64,000 nucleotides of DNA from Streptomyces pristinaespiralis (GTDB lineage: Bacteria; Actinomycetota; Actinomycetes; Streptomycetales; Streptomycetaceae). Made by a program: the position numbers and the translations under genes. Where the stretch lies: contig NZ_CP011340.1 of assembly GCF_001278075.1 (NCBI RefSeq), positions 6,259,501 through 6,323,500 of the forward strand, given 5' to 3'. Below, in pieces: positions 34,161-42,801 of the stretch. The first letter of the stretch is position 1. Every line of letters starts with the position of its first letter. The notes under the pieces were generated by a model that saw only the letters and a list, made by a program, of their open reading frames with translations, did no database searches and was not told the DNA's origin.

Positions 34161-34174
34161 ACTGACCAGTCAGT
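34161..34174. promoter_or_regulatory. TetR-type operator
   Basis: ACTGACCAGTCAGT is a perfect palindrome (arms ACTGAC and GTCAGT around CA), 25 bp upstream of the ATPase start codon and next to the T-rich stretch GTTTTTAG. It is a typical TetR/AcrR-class operator and probably binds the TetR protein encoded last in this operon. Confidence 0.8.
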
Positions 34175-34297
34175 GCAAAAGCTACCCCCGAACCCTTGAT
34201 CGAGGCAAAAGGCCAGGTCAGAGCCGATTGTCAGTGGGTGCCTCCACGATGGACACATACGGCCACAGCGCCGTCACACGACGACAGGAGGCTCGTC

Positions 34298-34870
34298 ATG
34301 GCCAGCTACTCAGCAGCCGCCGCTCACCGGCGCCGCGCCACCGGCCCTGCCCCCTCATCGACCGGCCCGGCGCACGACGTGCACCCCGTCCTGCGCCGGT
34401 CCTCCGCACCACCCGCCGCCCTCGATCTGCTCGCCCAGGCCCGCAGCGGACTCGACGAGGCCGCGACCTTCGACCAGCCGAACGAGCGGTACGCCACGGC
34501 CCATCTGGCCGCGCTGCGCACCGCGGCCGCGGTGCTCGCCGCCCGTGGGCGCCCCGAGACGGGCGCACGCCGCAGGCAGCGCATCCGCAGCGCCTGGGAG
34601 GTGCTGCCCGAGATAGCGCCGGAGCTGTCCGAATGGAGCCTGCTGTTCGCCTCGGGGGCCGAGCGCAGGGCCCGCGCCGAGGCGGGCATACGGGGCGCTG
34701 CCAGCCGGCGCGACGCCGACGACCTCCTCAGGGACGCGGCCATGTTCCTGCGCCTGGTGGAGCGCCTGCTGGTGCTCCAGCCGGCCCTGCCGCGGCCCAG
34801 GGCGACCCAGGCGGACCAGGAACCGCCCGGGGGCGGAACGACGCCGCGGCGTGGGGATGCCGCGGGCTGA
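34298..34870 (+). CDS. SAV_6107-family HEPN-like protein
   Basis: A 190-residue, mostly helical protein. The central part (about 35-155) has the look of the SAV_6107-type HEPN family: ALDLLAQARSGLDEAATFDQPNERYATAHLAALRTAAAVLAARGRP, then IRSAWEVLPEIAPELSEWSLLFASGAERRARAEAG. HEPN proteins are often RNases or nucleotide-binding partners; the RxxxxH catalytic motif is not evident here. ATG 34298 is preceded by CAGGAGG. The C-terminus is disordered. Function unknown. Confidence 0.8.
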   Translation: MASYSAAAAHRRRATGPAPSSTGPAHDVHPVLRRSSAPPAALDLLAQARSGLDEAATFDQPNERYATAHLAALRTAAAVLAARGRPETGARRRQRIRSAWEVLPEIAPELSEWSLLFASGAERRARAEAGIRGAASRRDADDLLRDAAMFLRLVERLLVLQPALPRPRATQADQEPPGGGTTPRRGDAAG

Positions 34871-35065
34871 GCGGGGCCGAGGGGCGCCCGGGCGGGGGAC
34901 CGGCAGTGACCGGCCGGTTCCGGGTCACGAGGGCCCGCCGGGGCCGTGCAGGGGCGGGCACGGACCGGCGGGACGCCGGGCGATGAGACGGAACGGCGGC
35001 CCGGACGGCGGAGGCAATAGGGTGGGAGCAGGCCAGCAAGTACATCGCCCGAGGAGCCAACTGCC

Positions 35066-35851
35066 GTGTCGGAACCGTCCCCCACCGGTGGGGAGACCCC
35101 ACCGCGCCCCTCTCGCGCCTCTCTGCGTACCGCCGTGGTCTGGGAGGTCCTCAGGGATGCCCTGGACCGCCGGGTCAAGGCGACCGGGACGGACTCGCTG
35201 GACATCCTCGACACCGGCGGCGGCACCGGGAACTTCGCCGTGCCCGCCGCCCAGCTCGGTCACCGGGTCACCGTCGTCGACCCCAGCCCGAACGCCCTCT
35301 TCGCGCTCGAGCGCCGGGCGGCGGAGGCAGGGGTCGCCGAGCGGGTGCGCGGCGTTCAGGGCGACATCCACGGCCTCTTCGACGTGGTCGAGCGCGGCGG
35401 CTACGACGCGGTCCTCTGCCACGGCGTGCTCGAATACGTCGACGACCCGGCCGAGGGCGTGCGCAACGCCGTGGAGGCGCTCAGGCCCGCCGGGGCGCTC
35501 AGCCTGCTCGCCGCCGGGCTGGGCGGCGCCGTCCTCGCCCGCGCCCTCGCAGGGCACTTCAGCGAGGCCCGCCAGGCGCTGAGCGACCCCGACGGCCGCT
35601 GGGGCACGGGCGACCCGGTGCCGCGCCGCTTCACCGCCGAGCAGCTCACCGAGCTCGTCGCCCAGGCCGGTGTCGAGGTCGGCGCGGTGCACGGAGTCAG
35701 GGTCTTCGCCGACCTCGTTCCCGGGGTTCTCGTGGACACCGAACCGGGCGCGCTGGACGCGCTGCTGAAGCTGGAGGCCGCCGCAGCCGAACTGCCGGCC
35801 TTCCATTCCGTCGCGACCCAGCTGCACGTCCTGGGCGAGAAGCGCGGCTGA
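35066..35851 (+). CDS. SAM-dependent class I methyltransferase
   Basis: A 261-residue methyltransferase. The SAM-binding motif I is DILDTGGGTGNFAVPAAQLG (about 46-65), motif II VTVVDPSPNALFALE, then GVQGDIHGL and the post-motif YDAVLCHGVLEYVDDP (near 110-125). The substrate is not apparent; UbiE-like and mycothiol-region enzymes share this layout. The GTG at 35066 lies 8-9 nt after GAGGAG. A 195-bp gap upstream separates it from the HEPN-like gene and shows no structure that I could assign. Confidence 0.88.
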   Translation: MSEPSPTGGETPPRPSRASLRTAVVWEVLRDALDRRVKATGTDSLDILDTGGGTGNFAVPAAQLGHRVTVVDPSPNALFALERRAAEAGVAERVRGVQGDIHGLFDVVERGGYDAVLCHGVLEYVDDPAEGVRNAVEALRPAGALSLLAAGLGGAVLARALAGHFSEARQALSDPDGRWGTGDPVPRRFTAEQLTELVAQAGVEVGAVHGVRVFADLVPGVLVDTEPGALDALLKLEAAAAELPAFHSVATQLHVLGEKRG

Positions 35852-36098
35852 TCAGCGGCGCAGCCGCAGATGGAGTACGCCACAGACCCTCCGTCGTCGG
35901 GCTTCGCACCGTATGATCGGGGGACACCATCCGGCATGACGGATCGGAGGTTGGGGAATCTACGCCTCAGCACCCCGATCGGGCATGGCGGCCCGGAAGG
36001 CGTTTTGCGAGAGGGCGGGTTTCACGGGGGCGAATCCCTGCCTATCCTGAAAGGGCCGCATACCGGTCGCCCCCGCGACCGACGACGAGGAGGACTCC

Positions 36099-36494
36099 GT
36101 GCCGCTCTCGGAGCACGAGCAGCGAATGCTCGAGCAAATGGAGCGAGCGCTGTACGCCGAAGATCCCAAGTTCGCGACAGCGCTCGAGGGAAGCGGGCTG
36201 CGTACGTACACCCGGCGACGGGTCTACCAGGCGGTCGCAGGCTTCCTGGTGGGTATCGCGCTCCTCATGGCCGGAATGGTCGCCCAGCAGATCTGGATCA
36301 GTGTGGTGGGCTTCCTTGTGATGCTCGGCTGTGCGGTTCTCGCGGTCACGGGCTGGCGCAAGGCGCCGAAGCCGGGTGAACAACAGCAGACATCCGGTGG
36401 CCACGGTCGCCGGCAATCGCACCAGCGCAGATCGGTGATGAACCGGATCGAGGAGCGGTGGCAGCGCCGCCGCGACGAGCAGGGCGGCCACTGA
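36099..36494 (+). CDS. DUF3040 membrane protein
   Basis: A 131-residue protein of the actinobacterial DUF3040 family. It opens with the signature PLSEHEQRMLEQMERALYAEDPKFA (2-26). Two transmembrane helices lie near 43-63 and 66-86, followed by a basic, Gln/His/Arg-rich cytoplasmic tail. The function is unknown; members are frequent near the dcw cluster. The GTG at 36099 has GACGAGGAGG upstream. It ends 71 bp before a strong bidirectional terminator. Confidence 0.88.
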   Translation: MPLSEHEQRMLEQMERALYAEDPKFATALEGSGLRTYTRRRVYQAVAGFLVGIALLMAGMVAQQIWISVVGFLVMLGCAVLAVTGWRKAPKPGEQQQTSGGHGRRQSHQRRSVMNRIEERWQRRRDEQGGH

Positions 36495-36564
36495 GCCGTC
36501 CGGCCACGGAGCAGTCCGGTCCCGGCCGGACGACGAGTGGACATCCGGCCCATGAGTTCGGAGT

Positions 36565-36605
36565 ACGAGTGAGGGGCGACGCTTTAAGCGTCGCCCCTCA
36601 CTCGT
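36565..36605. terminator. Bidirectional terminator after DUF3040 gene
   Basis: Perfect 19-bp stem (36565-36583 with 36587-36605) and a 3-nt loop TTA. One of the longest perfect hairpins in the window, placed between convergent genes. Confidence 0.85.
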
Positions 36606-36794
36606 GTTCGCGGGGCGTATCCGGGCGAACTCCCGGGCCGACTCCCAGGCAGTGCTCCCGGCGCTTGGCCACGCTCTCACCACCGCCTCGTGGTCGGCGC
36701 CTCGTTGCGAGCCCGGCGCGCCGGGCCCGTGGCCGGTCGAGGCGTCGCCGGGCCCGGATGCACCACCGCCCCGTCCGGGCCCGTGGTGGACGGG

Positions 36795-36832
36795 CGCGGA
36801 CGGGGCGGACGGGTGCGGACGGGGCGGACGGG
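36795..36832. repeat. Two 19-bp tandem repeats
   Basis: GCGGACGGGGCGGACGGGT occurs twice head to tail (36795-36813, 36814-36832), within G-rich sequence that continues to 36845, just downstream of the transglutaminase stop. Confidence 0.8.
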
Positions 36833-36848
36833 TGCGGGACGGGCGGGG

Positions 36849-39383
36849 TCAGCCGCGCTGACGGGTCGGGCGGCGCAGGAAGCCCGTCCACCGGTCGAGC
36901 CGCAGCCGCCGCACGTTCCACCGGTCCGTGAAGGCCGACCAGCGTTCCGTCAGGGCCCAGACGACCCGGACGGAGGAGCGGGGCAGCAGCAGCGCCCGCA
37001 TCCGGGTCCGGAAGCCCACCCCACGGATCAGACCGGCCTGGATCCGCCGCGCGTCGTCGGCGAGGCCCGTACCGGCCCTGGGGACCGGTGCGTACAGGAC
37101 CTGCTCCACGGAGCGGGCCACCCGGTGCACGGCCGCCGCCGGCTCGTCCTCCAGCTTGCCGAGCCTGACGATGCGTGCCGCCGCCTTGCGCGGCGTCAGC
37201 GACTCGTCGGGGAGGATGCCGACGTCCCACGCGGAGTCGGTGACCTCCTGCCAGGCGGCCAGGGTGCGGCCCGGATCGTCCACGGCCGTACGGCCGGCGA
37301 CCGCCGCGCCCTCCGCGTCCAAGGACACGGCGGACGCTCCGGGTGAGCCCGGACCCGGACCCGGCGAACGCGCCTCACCCTTGGAAGCCCGGCGCACCGG
37401 CACGCCCAGTCGCCGGGACCTGGTCACGAGCCGCCACAGCAGCGGCACGGCCAGCAGCAACAGCCCGCCCACGACCCCGGTGGTCACCAGCAGCACCGTG
37501 CCCAGCGACGAGTCGTCGGCCGTCGGCGGTCGCACGTCACGAGGGTCGGCCGCGCCGCACTCGCCGAGCTGCCGCTCGTGGCGCGGACACGCGTCGTTCT
37601 CGGGCCGGTTCGACGCGTCGGGGGCCGCGGAGCTGCCCTCCTCCGGCCGCGCCGGGTCCGTGGCGCCGCCCGAAGGCGTCTGCTCCTGCGTGTACTCGGG
37701 CCGGAAACCACGGCTCGGCGTCGGCTCGAAGCGGGTCCACCCCACACCCTCGAAATACAGCTCGGGCCAGGCGTGGGCGTCCCGCAGGCCGACCGACACC
37801 GTCCCGTCCGACTGGATGGTGCCCGGCTGGAAGCCCACCGCCACCCGGGCCGGGATGCCGAGCGTGCGGGCCATCGCCGCCATCGAGAAGGAGAAGTGGA
37901 CGCAGAAGCCCTCCTTCTGCTTCAGGAACCGGCTGATCGCGGTGACGCCCGTACCCGACCGGACATCGGTGTTGTACGTGAAGCCGCCGGTGTCCGCGAA
38001 CCACTCCTCGAGCTTCTCCGCGCGCTCGTAGTCGTTCGCCGCGCCCCGGGTCACCGTGGCCGCGGTCCGCCCGACATCGCCCGGCAGCGCGTCGGGGACG
38101 CGGGTGTACTCCTGGAGGAGCGCCGCGGGGGGTGCGGGAGCGTCCGCCAGCTGCTCCTGGGTCGGCTTCACGATCAGGCTGTTGACGGAGTACTGGGCGC
38201 CCGCGGTCGTCTGCCCGCGGTCGCCGACCAGCGTCCGGCCCGCGGGCTCGTAGCGCCAGCGGCCGTCGATGGCGACCGCCGTCGCCGGATAGGGCATCGG
38301 CAGCCAGTCCTGCTTGTACGACCCGGCCGCCGACAGGTTCGTCTTGACCTCGGTGACCTGGACGGAGGGGCTCAGCCCGGTCGGCTCCGGCAGCCGCTCC
38401 GGCACACCGGTGACCTTGCGCTGCGACGAGCGCCACGACGTGCCGTCGAACCGGTCCAGGGACAGGATCCGCAGATACATGTCCTGGTTGTCCGGCGCGT
38501 TGCTGCGGTAGCGCAGCACCTCGCGGTTCTGGGGCTGGTTCAGGTTGTCCTGGAGCGAGACCAGCGGATTGACGGCCGAGATCGTGCCTCCGCCGCCACC
38601 GGGGCCGCTGCCGGGGCCGTTGCCCACCCCGCCGATCAGTCCGCCGTCCAGGGCGGGCAGTGCCGCCGGCACGGCGAGGGCGACACCGAGCGCGAGGACA
38701 CCGATCCTGCGGCCCGCCCTGACCGGTGCCTGCGGACGGCCCCCGGTCGGGTCGAAGCCGCCCGTGGAGCGGTTGCGGGTGCCCGGGCCGCCGCCGAACA
38801 CGCGTCCCCACTGGGACAGCCGGTCACGGCCCTCCGCGAGGAGCAGCAGCAGATAGCCGGACGCGGCCAGCAGGAACCACAGCCAGCTCGCCTCGCCGCC
38901 GGAGAGTCCGGCGGCCACGGAGTAGAGCGCCAGCAGCGGCAGACCGGCCGGGGCGGCGCTGCGGAACGTCACCGCGAGCGCGTCCACGGCGAGACCGATC
39001 ACCAGGACGCCGCCGATCACCATCAGCCTGATGCCGTCGGTGGCCGGGGCGGGGATCGCGTACTTGCCGACGTCGTCCGCGCCGGCGCTCAGCAGCTCCC
39101 CGAAGTGGGCGAAGGCGTCAGGTCCGGGCAGCACACCGAGGAACGCCTGGCCCCGGGCGAAGACCACGGTGAGCAGCAGCAGCGTGACCAGCGTCTGCGC
39201 CGCCACGGTCAGCGGCCTGGGCAGCGGGACCCGGCGGGCGAGCGCGCCCACCCCGGTCTGTATCGCCAGCAGGAAGCCGGCCTGGAACAGCCAGTTGGGC
39301 GGATCGACCAGCGGCAGCAGGGCCCCCGACGCCATCAGCGTGGCGGCGAAGGCGCACACCGCGAGCCGTGCGCGACCGCTCAT
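36849..39383 (-). CDS. TgpA-type membrane transglutaminase-like protein
   Basis: An 844-residue membrane protein with about six N-terminal helices (about 8-215), an extracellular transglutaminase-like domain and another helix near 660-682, then a cytoplasmic DUF4129-like tail. The Cys-His-Asp protease/transglutaminase site is visible: KEGFCVHFSFSMAAMARTLGIPARVAVGF (Cys), VGLRDAHAWPELYFEGVGWTRFEPTPS (His and acid). ATG 39383 overlaps the stop of the DUF58 gene (ATGA) and lies 7 nt after GGGAGG. With DUF58 and MoxR it forms a conserved operon thought to assemble or process envelope proteins. Substrate unknown. Confidence 0.9.
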   Translation of the reverse strand: MSGRARLAVCAFAATLMASGALLPLVDPPNWLFQAGFLLAIQTGVGALARRVPLPRPLTVAAQTLVTLLLLTVVFARGQAFLGVLPGPDAFAHFGELLSAGADDVGKYAIPAPATDGIRLMVIGGVLVIGLAVDALAVTFRSAAPAGLPLLALYSVAAGLSGGEASWLWFLLAASGYLLLLLAEGRDRLSQWGRVFGGGPGTRNRSTGGFDPTGGRPQAPVRAGRRIGVLALGVALAVPAALPALDGGLIGGVGNGPGSGPGGGGGTISAVNPLVSLQDNLNQPQNREVLRYRSNAPDNQDMYLRILSLDRFDGTSWRSSQRKVTGVPERLPEPTGLSPSVQVTEVKTNLSAAGSYKQDWLPMPYPATAVAIDGRWRYEPAGRTLVGDRGQTTAGAQYSVNSLIVKPTQEQLADAPAPPAALLQEYTRVPDALPGDVGRTAATVTRGAANDYERAEKLEEWFADTGGFTYNTDVRSGTGVTAISRFLKQKEGFCVHFSFSMAAMARTLGIPARVAVGFQPGTIQSDGTVSVGLRDAHAWPELYFEGVGWTRFEPTPSRGFRPEYTQEQTPSGGATDPARPEEGSSAAPDASNRPENDACPRHERQLGECGAADPRDVRPPTADDSSLGTVLLVTTGVVGGLLLLAVPLLWRLVTRSRRLGVPVRRASKGEARSPGPGPGSPGASAVSLDAEGAAVAGRTAVDDPGRTLAAWQEVTDSAWDVGILPDESLTPRKAAARIVRLGKLEDEPAAAVHRVARSVEQVLYAPVPRAGTGLADDARRIQAGLIRGVGFRTRMRALLLPRSSVRVVWALTERWSAFTDRWNVRRLRLDRWTGFLRRPTRQRG

Positions 39384-40738
39384 GACCATCCTCCCGGCGA
39401 ACCGTACGTGCCTGCGCCGGACGCCTCGACGCGTTCCCGTGCCGCCTGCTGCCACAGGTCCGTGAGCCGGGCGCCGGGTGTCACCGCGAGGGCCGTCCAG
39501 CCCGACTCGCGCAGCTGCCGGACCCGCTTCTCGAGCGGTCCCGGGGCGGCGCCGCCGGTCACCCATGTGCCGCTGTCCAGCACGAACGCCACCGCTGAGC
39601 CGCTGCGCTGACGCATCCGGGCCGTCAGCGCGGCCTGTTCGTCGTCCAGATCACCGAGGAAGGCGATCAGCAGACCCTCGCTCCCGCCGCGCAGCGCGTC
39701 GAACGAACGGGACAGGCCTGCTCCGTCGGAGTGGTCGACGACGGCGAGCGTGTCCATCATCAGACCCGCGGAGTCGGCGGACTCCTGCGAGGAACCGGCG
39801 AACCCGTCCGCGCCCTCGCCGGGCACGGACGTACCGGTGTCGGTCAACAGCCGCACGGCGAAGTTGCGTTCCAGCAGGTGCATCAGCGCGGAGGCGGCGC
39901 CGGACACCGCCCACTCGAACGCCGAGTCGGGGCCGGCGCCCTGATAGGCCACCCGCCGGGTGTCCAGCAGCACCGTGCACCGGGGCCGCTGGGGCTGCTC
40001 CTCGCGCCGGACCATCAGCTCGCCGTAGCGGGCGGTGGAGCGCCAGTGGACCCTGCGCAGGTCGTCGCCGTAGCGGTAGGCGCGGGGGATGATGTCGTCG
40101 TCGCCGGCCAGGGCGAGCGAGCGCTGGCGGCCGTCGCCGTAGCCGGAGGCCTCGCCGGCCAGCCGCACCGCGGGCAGCGACTCGGTGCGCGGAATGACCG
40201 TGAGGGTGTCGAACGCGCTGAAGGAACGGGTGAGCTCGCACATGCCGAACGGATCCGTCAGCCGCAGCTGGAGCGGCCCGAGCGGATAGCGGCCCCGCAG
40301 GTCCGAGCGCACCCGGTAGGAGACCTCGCGGCGGCCGCCCGCCTCGACCCGGTCCAGCACGAAACGGGGCCGCGGCCCCAGTACGTACGGCACGTGGTCC
40401 TGGAGCATCAGCAGTCCCGTCGGCATCCGCGAGACGTTGTCCATCCGCAGGTGGACGCGGGCCTCGGAACCGGCGGGCACCCTGGCGGGCGACAGCCTGC
40501 GGCTCGCGGCCACCCGGTAGCGGGTGCGGTAGAGGACGGCCACACAGATCAGCGGCAGCCCGGCGAGCAGCAGACCGACCCGCAGCAGGTCGCTCTGGCC
40601 GAGCACATAGGCGCAGGCGGCGGCCGCCACGCCGGCCGCCAGGAAGGAGCGGCCGCGCGTGGTGAGCCCGCCGAGCGCCGCGCGCACCCCGCCGCCGCCC
40701 TTGGCCTCCGGGCCCGTAGAGGCGGCTCCGGCCGACAT
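39380..40738 (-). CDS. DUF58 protein
   Basis: A 452-residue protein with two N-terminal transmembrane helices (about 32-72) and a C-terminal DUF58/von Willebrand A-like region. The family signature is visible: YRYGDDLRRVHWRSTARYGELMVRREEQPQ (near 225-255), then CTVLLDTRRVAYQG as the vWA-like strand. DUF58 proteins act with MoxR ATPases. Its ATG overlaps the moxR stop as TGATG, and its stop overlaps the next start, so all three genes are coupled. Confidence 0.9.
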   Translation of the reverse strand: MSAGAASTGPEAKGGGGVRAALGGLTTRGRSFLAAGVAAAACAYVLGQSDLLRVGLLLAGLPLICVAVLYRTRYRVAASRRLSPARVPAGSEARVHLRMDNVSRMPTGLLMLQDHVPYVLGPRPRFVLDRVEAGGRREVSYRVRSDLRGRYPLGPLQLRLTDPFGMCELTRSFSAFDTLTVIPRTESLPAVRLAGEASGYGDGRQRSLALAGDDDIIPRAYRYGDDLRRVHWRSTARYGELMVRREEQPQRPRCTVLLDTRRVAYQGAGPDSAFEWAVSGAASALMHLLERNFAVRLLTDTGTSVPGEGADGFAGSSQESADSAGLMMDTLAVVDHSDGAGLSRSFDALRGGSEGLLIAFLGDLDDEQAALTARMRQRSGSAVAFVLDSGTWVTGGAAPGPLEKRVRQLRESGWTALAVTPGARLTDLWQQAARERVEASGAGTYGSPGGWS

Positions 40739-41784
40739 CACAGCCGCCGGGCGCCGGGCTGCTGGCCGTAGAGCGGCGGCTGGGCCGACCGGCCGGCCGT
40801 GTACGAACCGTCGGAGGTGCCGCTCGTGGGCACCGCGGTGCGCTGGACGATGTCCAGGACGACCTGCTCGGCGGTGCGGCGGTTCAGCTGGGCCTGCGCC
40901 GTGGGCAGCAGCCGGTGGGCGAGCACCTGCACGGCCAGTGCCTGCACGTCGTCCGGCAGGGCGTACTCGCGGCCGCTGAGCGCGGCGGACGCCTTCGCGG
41001 CGCGCAGCAGGTGCAGCGTGGCGCGGGGGGACGCGCCGAGGCGCAGGTCCGGGTGGGTCCGGGTCGCCGACACCAGCTCCACCGCGTAACGCCGCACGGA
41101 CTCGGCGACGTGCACCGCGCGCACGGCCTCGATCAGCTTCACGATGTCGTGGGCGTGCGCCACGGGCTGCAGATCGTCGAGCGGCGAGACACCGCCGTGG
41201 ACGTCGAGCATCTGGAGCTCCGCGGCGGCGCTGGGGTAGCCGATGGAGACGCGCGCCATGAAGCGGTCGCGCTGTGCCTCCGGCAGCGGGTAGGTGCCCT
41301 CCATCTCCACCGGGTTCTGGGTGGCCACCACCATGAAGGGGTTGGGCAGTTCGTAGCTGTGCCCGTCGATGGTGACCTGGCGCTCCTCCATCGACTCCAG
41401 CAGCGCCGACTGCGTCTTGGGCGACGCGCGGTTGATCTCGTCGCCGATCACGATCTGGGCGAAGATCGCGCCCGGCTTGAACTCGAACTCGCGCCGCTGC
41501 TGATCGAAGATCGACACACCGGTGATGTCCGACGGCAGCAGGTCCGGCGTGAACTGGATACGCCGCACGGAGCAGTCGATGGATCTCGCCAGCGCCTTGG
41601 CCAGCATCGTCTTGCCCACGCCGGGAACGTCCTCGATGAGGAGATGTCCCTCCGCGAGCAACACGGTCAGCGAAAGCCGTACGACCTCTGGCTTGCCCTC
41701 GATCACGCTCTCGACCGACCTGCGGACATGATCCGCTGTGGTGGTCAGATCCGTGAGGCTCGCTCGATCGTCATAGGTCGTCAC
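40738..41784 (-). CDS. MoxR-family AAA+ ATPase
   Basis: A 348-residue AAA+ chaperone-like ATPase. Walker A is EDVPGVGKTMLAKALA (about 52-67), Walker B IVIGDEINRASPKTQSALLE (near 113-132), sensor 1 VVATQNPVEMEGTYPLPEAQRDRF, and sensor 2 in the lid (RATLHLLRAAKA). GTG 41784 follows GAGGAGGGC. First gene of the MoxR-DUF58-transglutaminase operon. MoxR proteins are thought to insert metals or remodel vWA partners; the exact target here is unknown. Confidence 0.92.
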   Translation of the reverse strand: MTTYDDRASLTDLTTTADHVRRSVESVIEGKPEVVRLSLTVLLAEGHLLIEDVPGVGKTMLAKALARSIDCSVRRIQFTPDLLPSDITGVSIFDQQRREFEFKPGAIFAQIVIGDEINRASPKTQSALLESMEERQVTIDGHSYELPNPFMVVATQNPVEMEGTYPLPEAQRDRFMARVSIGYPSAAAELQMLDVHGGVSPLDDLQPVAHAHDIVKLIEAVRAVHVAESVRRYAVELVSATRTHPDLRLGASPRATLHLLRAAKASAALSGREYALPDDVQALAVQVLAHRLLPTAQAQLNRRTAEQVVLDIVQRTAVPTSGTSDGSYTAGRSAQPPLYGQQPGARRL

Positions 41785-41935
41785 CCGGCCCTCCTCGGCC
41801 CGTTCATAGGGCCGGCGCACTTGAGAAGGCACGGCCCAACCCCGAAACATGGACGCCGCCTCCGGAAGGTCCGGAAGGGGTCACACCCGCATTCTTGTTG
41901 GCGTTGCCGCGTCGTGTCACTCGCCTGTGGATAAG

Positions 41936-41944
41936 TGGGCGGGA
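41936..41944. promoter_or_regulatory. Single DnaA-box-like 9-mer
   Basis: TGTGGATAA is the reverse complement of TTATCCACA, the classic DnaA box. It stands alone in the gap between the moxR start and the carbonic anhydrase stop. A chance match is possible. Confidence 0.35.
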
Positions 41945-41983
41945 TATGTCGGGGTTGAGGTGCTATATCGCGTGCTCAGCTGC

Positions 41984-42529
41984 TCACTCAGCGGGGTCGA
42001 TCTCCCGGAGCAGACCCGTGGTGACGTCGAAGACGAAGCCGCGTACATCGTCGGCATGCAGCAGGAACGGCGAGGTGCGCACCCGCTGCATCGACTGCCG
42101 GACGTCCTGGTCGACGTCGCGGAACGCCTCGACCGCCCACGCGGGCCGCTGCCCGACCTCTTCCTCCAGCTCGATGCGGAACTCCTCCGTGATCGTCTCC
42201 AGGCCGCAGCCGGTGTGGTGCACGAGGATCACGCTGCGGGTGCCGAGCGCGCGCTGGCTGATGGTGAGGGAGCGGATCACGTCGTCGGTGACCACTCCGC
42301 CGGCGTTGCGGATCGTGTGGCAGTCGCCGAGCTCCAGGCCGAGCGCCGCGTGCAGGTCGAGACGGGCGTCCATGCAGGCGACCACGGCCACCTTCAGAAC
42401 CGGGCGGGCGTCCATCCCCGGGTCCCGGAATTCTGCGGCGTAGCGCTGGTTCGCTTCGACGAGGCGATCAGTGACGGTGCCACCCGTGCGTGCGGAGTCG
42501 GTGGCGGGCTGGTACGCAGAAGTCGACAT
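41984..42529 (-). CDS. Beta-class carbonic anhydrase
   Basis: A 181-residue zinc enzyme that interconverts CO2 and bicarbonate. Zinc ligands are C52 in ACMDARLD (with D54 and R56), H105 and C108 in VHHTGCG. TIRNAGGVVTDD and the C-terminal FVFDVTTGLLREI are family segments. The length is close to the small actinobacterial beta class. ATG 42529 begins STSAYQPATDS. It is divergent from rsmH across a 272-bp gap. Likely supplies bicarbonate for carboxylases. Confidence 0.92.
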   Translation of the reverse strand: MSTSAYQPATDSARTGGTVTDRLVEANQRYAAEFRDPGMDARPVLKVAVVACMDARLDLHAALGLELGDCHTIRNAGGVVTDDVIRSLTISQRALGTRSVILVHHTGCGLETITEEFRIELEEEVGQRPAWAVEAFRDVDQDVRQSMQRVRTSPFLLHADDVRGFVFDVTTGLLREIDPAE

Positions 42530-42801
42530 GCTTCGAAGGTAACGGTCACCGGCCTCGCCGTCCCGGTGTGAGAGCGGACAAAAGAACGTCAACGACCCGT
42601 GCTGTGAGGTAACCCACAAGCCTGACACGGTGGGCCGCGCGACGCGCTGGCCGGTTGATTGACCGGCCGGACCAGTGGACTAAAGTGACGCGAAGTTCAC
42701 GGAGGCCGACCGCACACCCCCCGGCCCCCCGCACATTCCCCGCGTGCGCGGCGTACGCACGGCCCGGCCATGACCCGCCCGCGCCGGATCTGAGAGGGCG
42801 C

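Larger units (their letters stand above)
36495..36848. other. Intergenic region between DUF3040 and transglutaminase genes
   Basis: This 354-bp gap between convergent genes holds a 19-bp terminator stem (36565-36605) and, near the transglutaminase stop, a G-rich tandem repeat (36795-36832). I see no supported gene. Confidence 0.7.
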
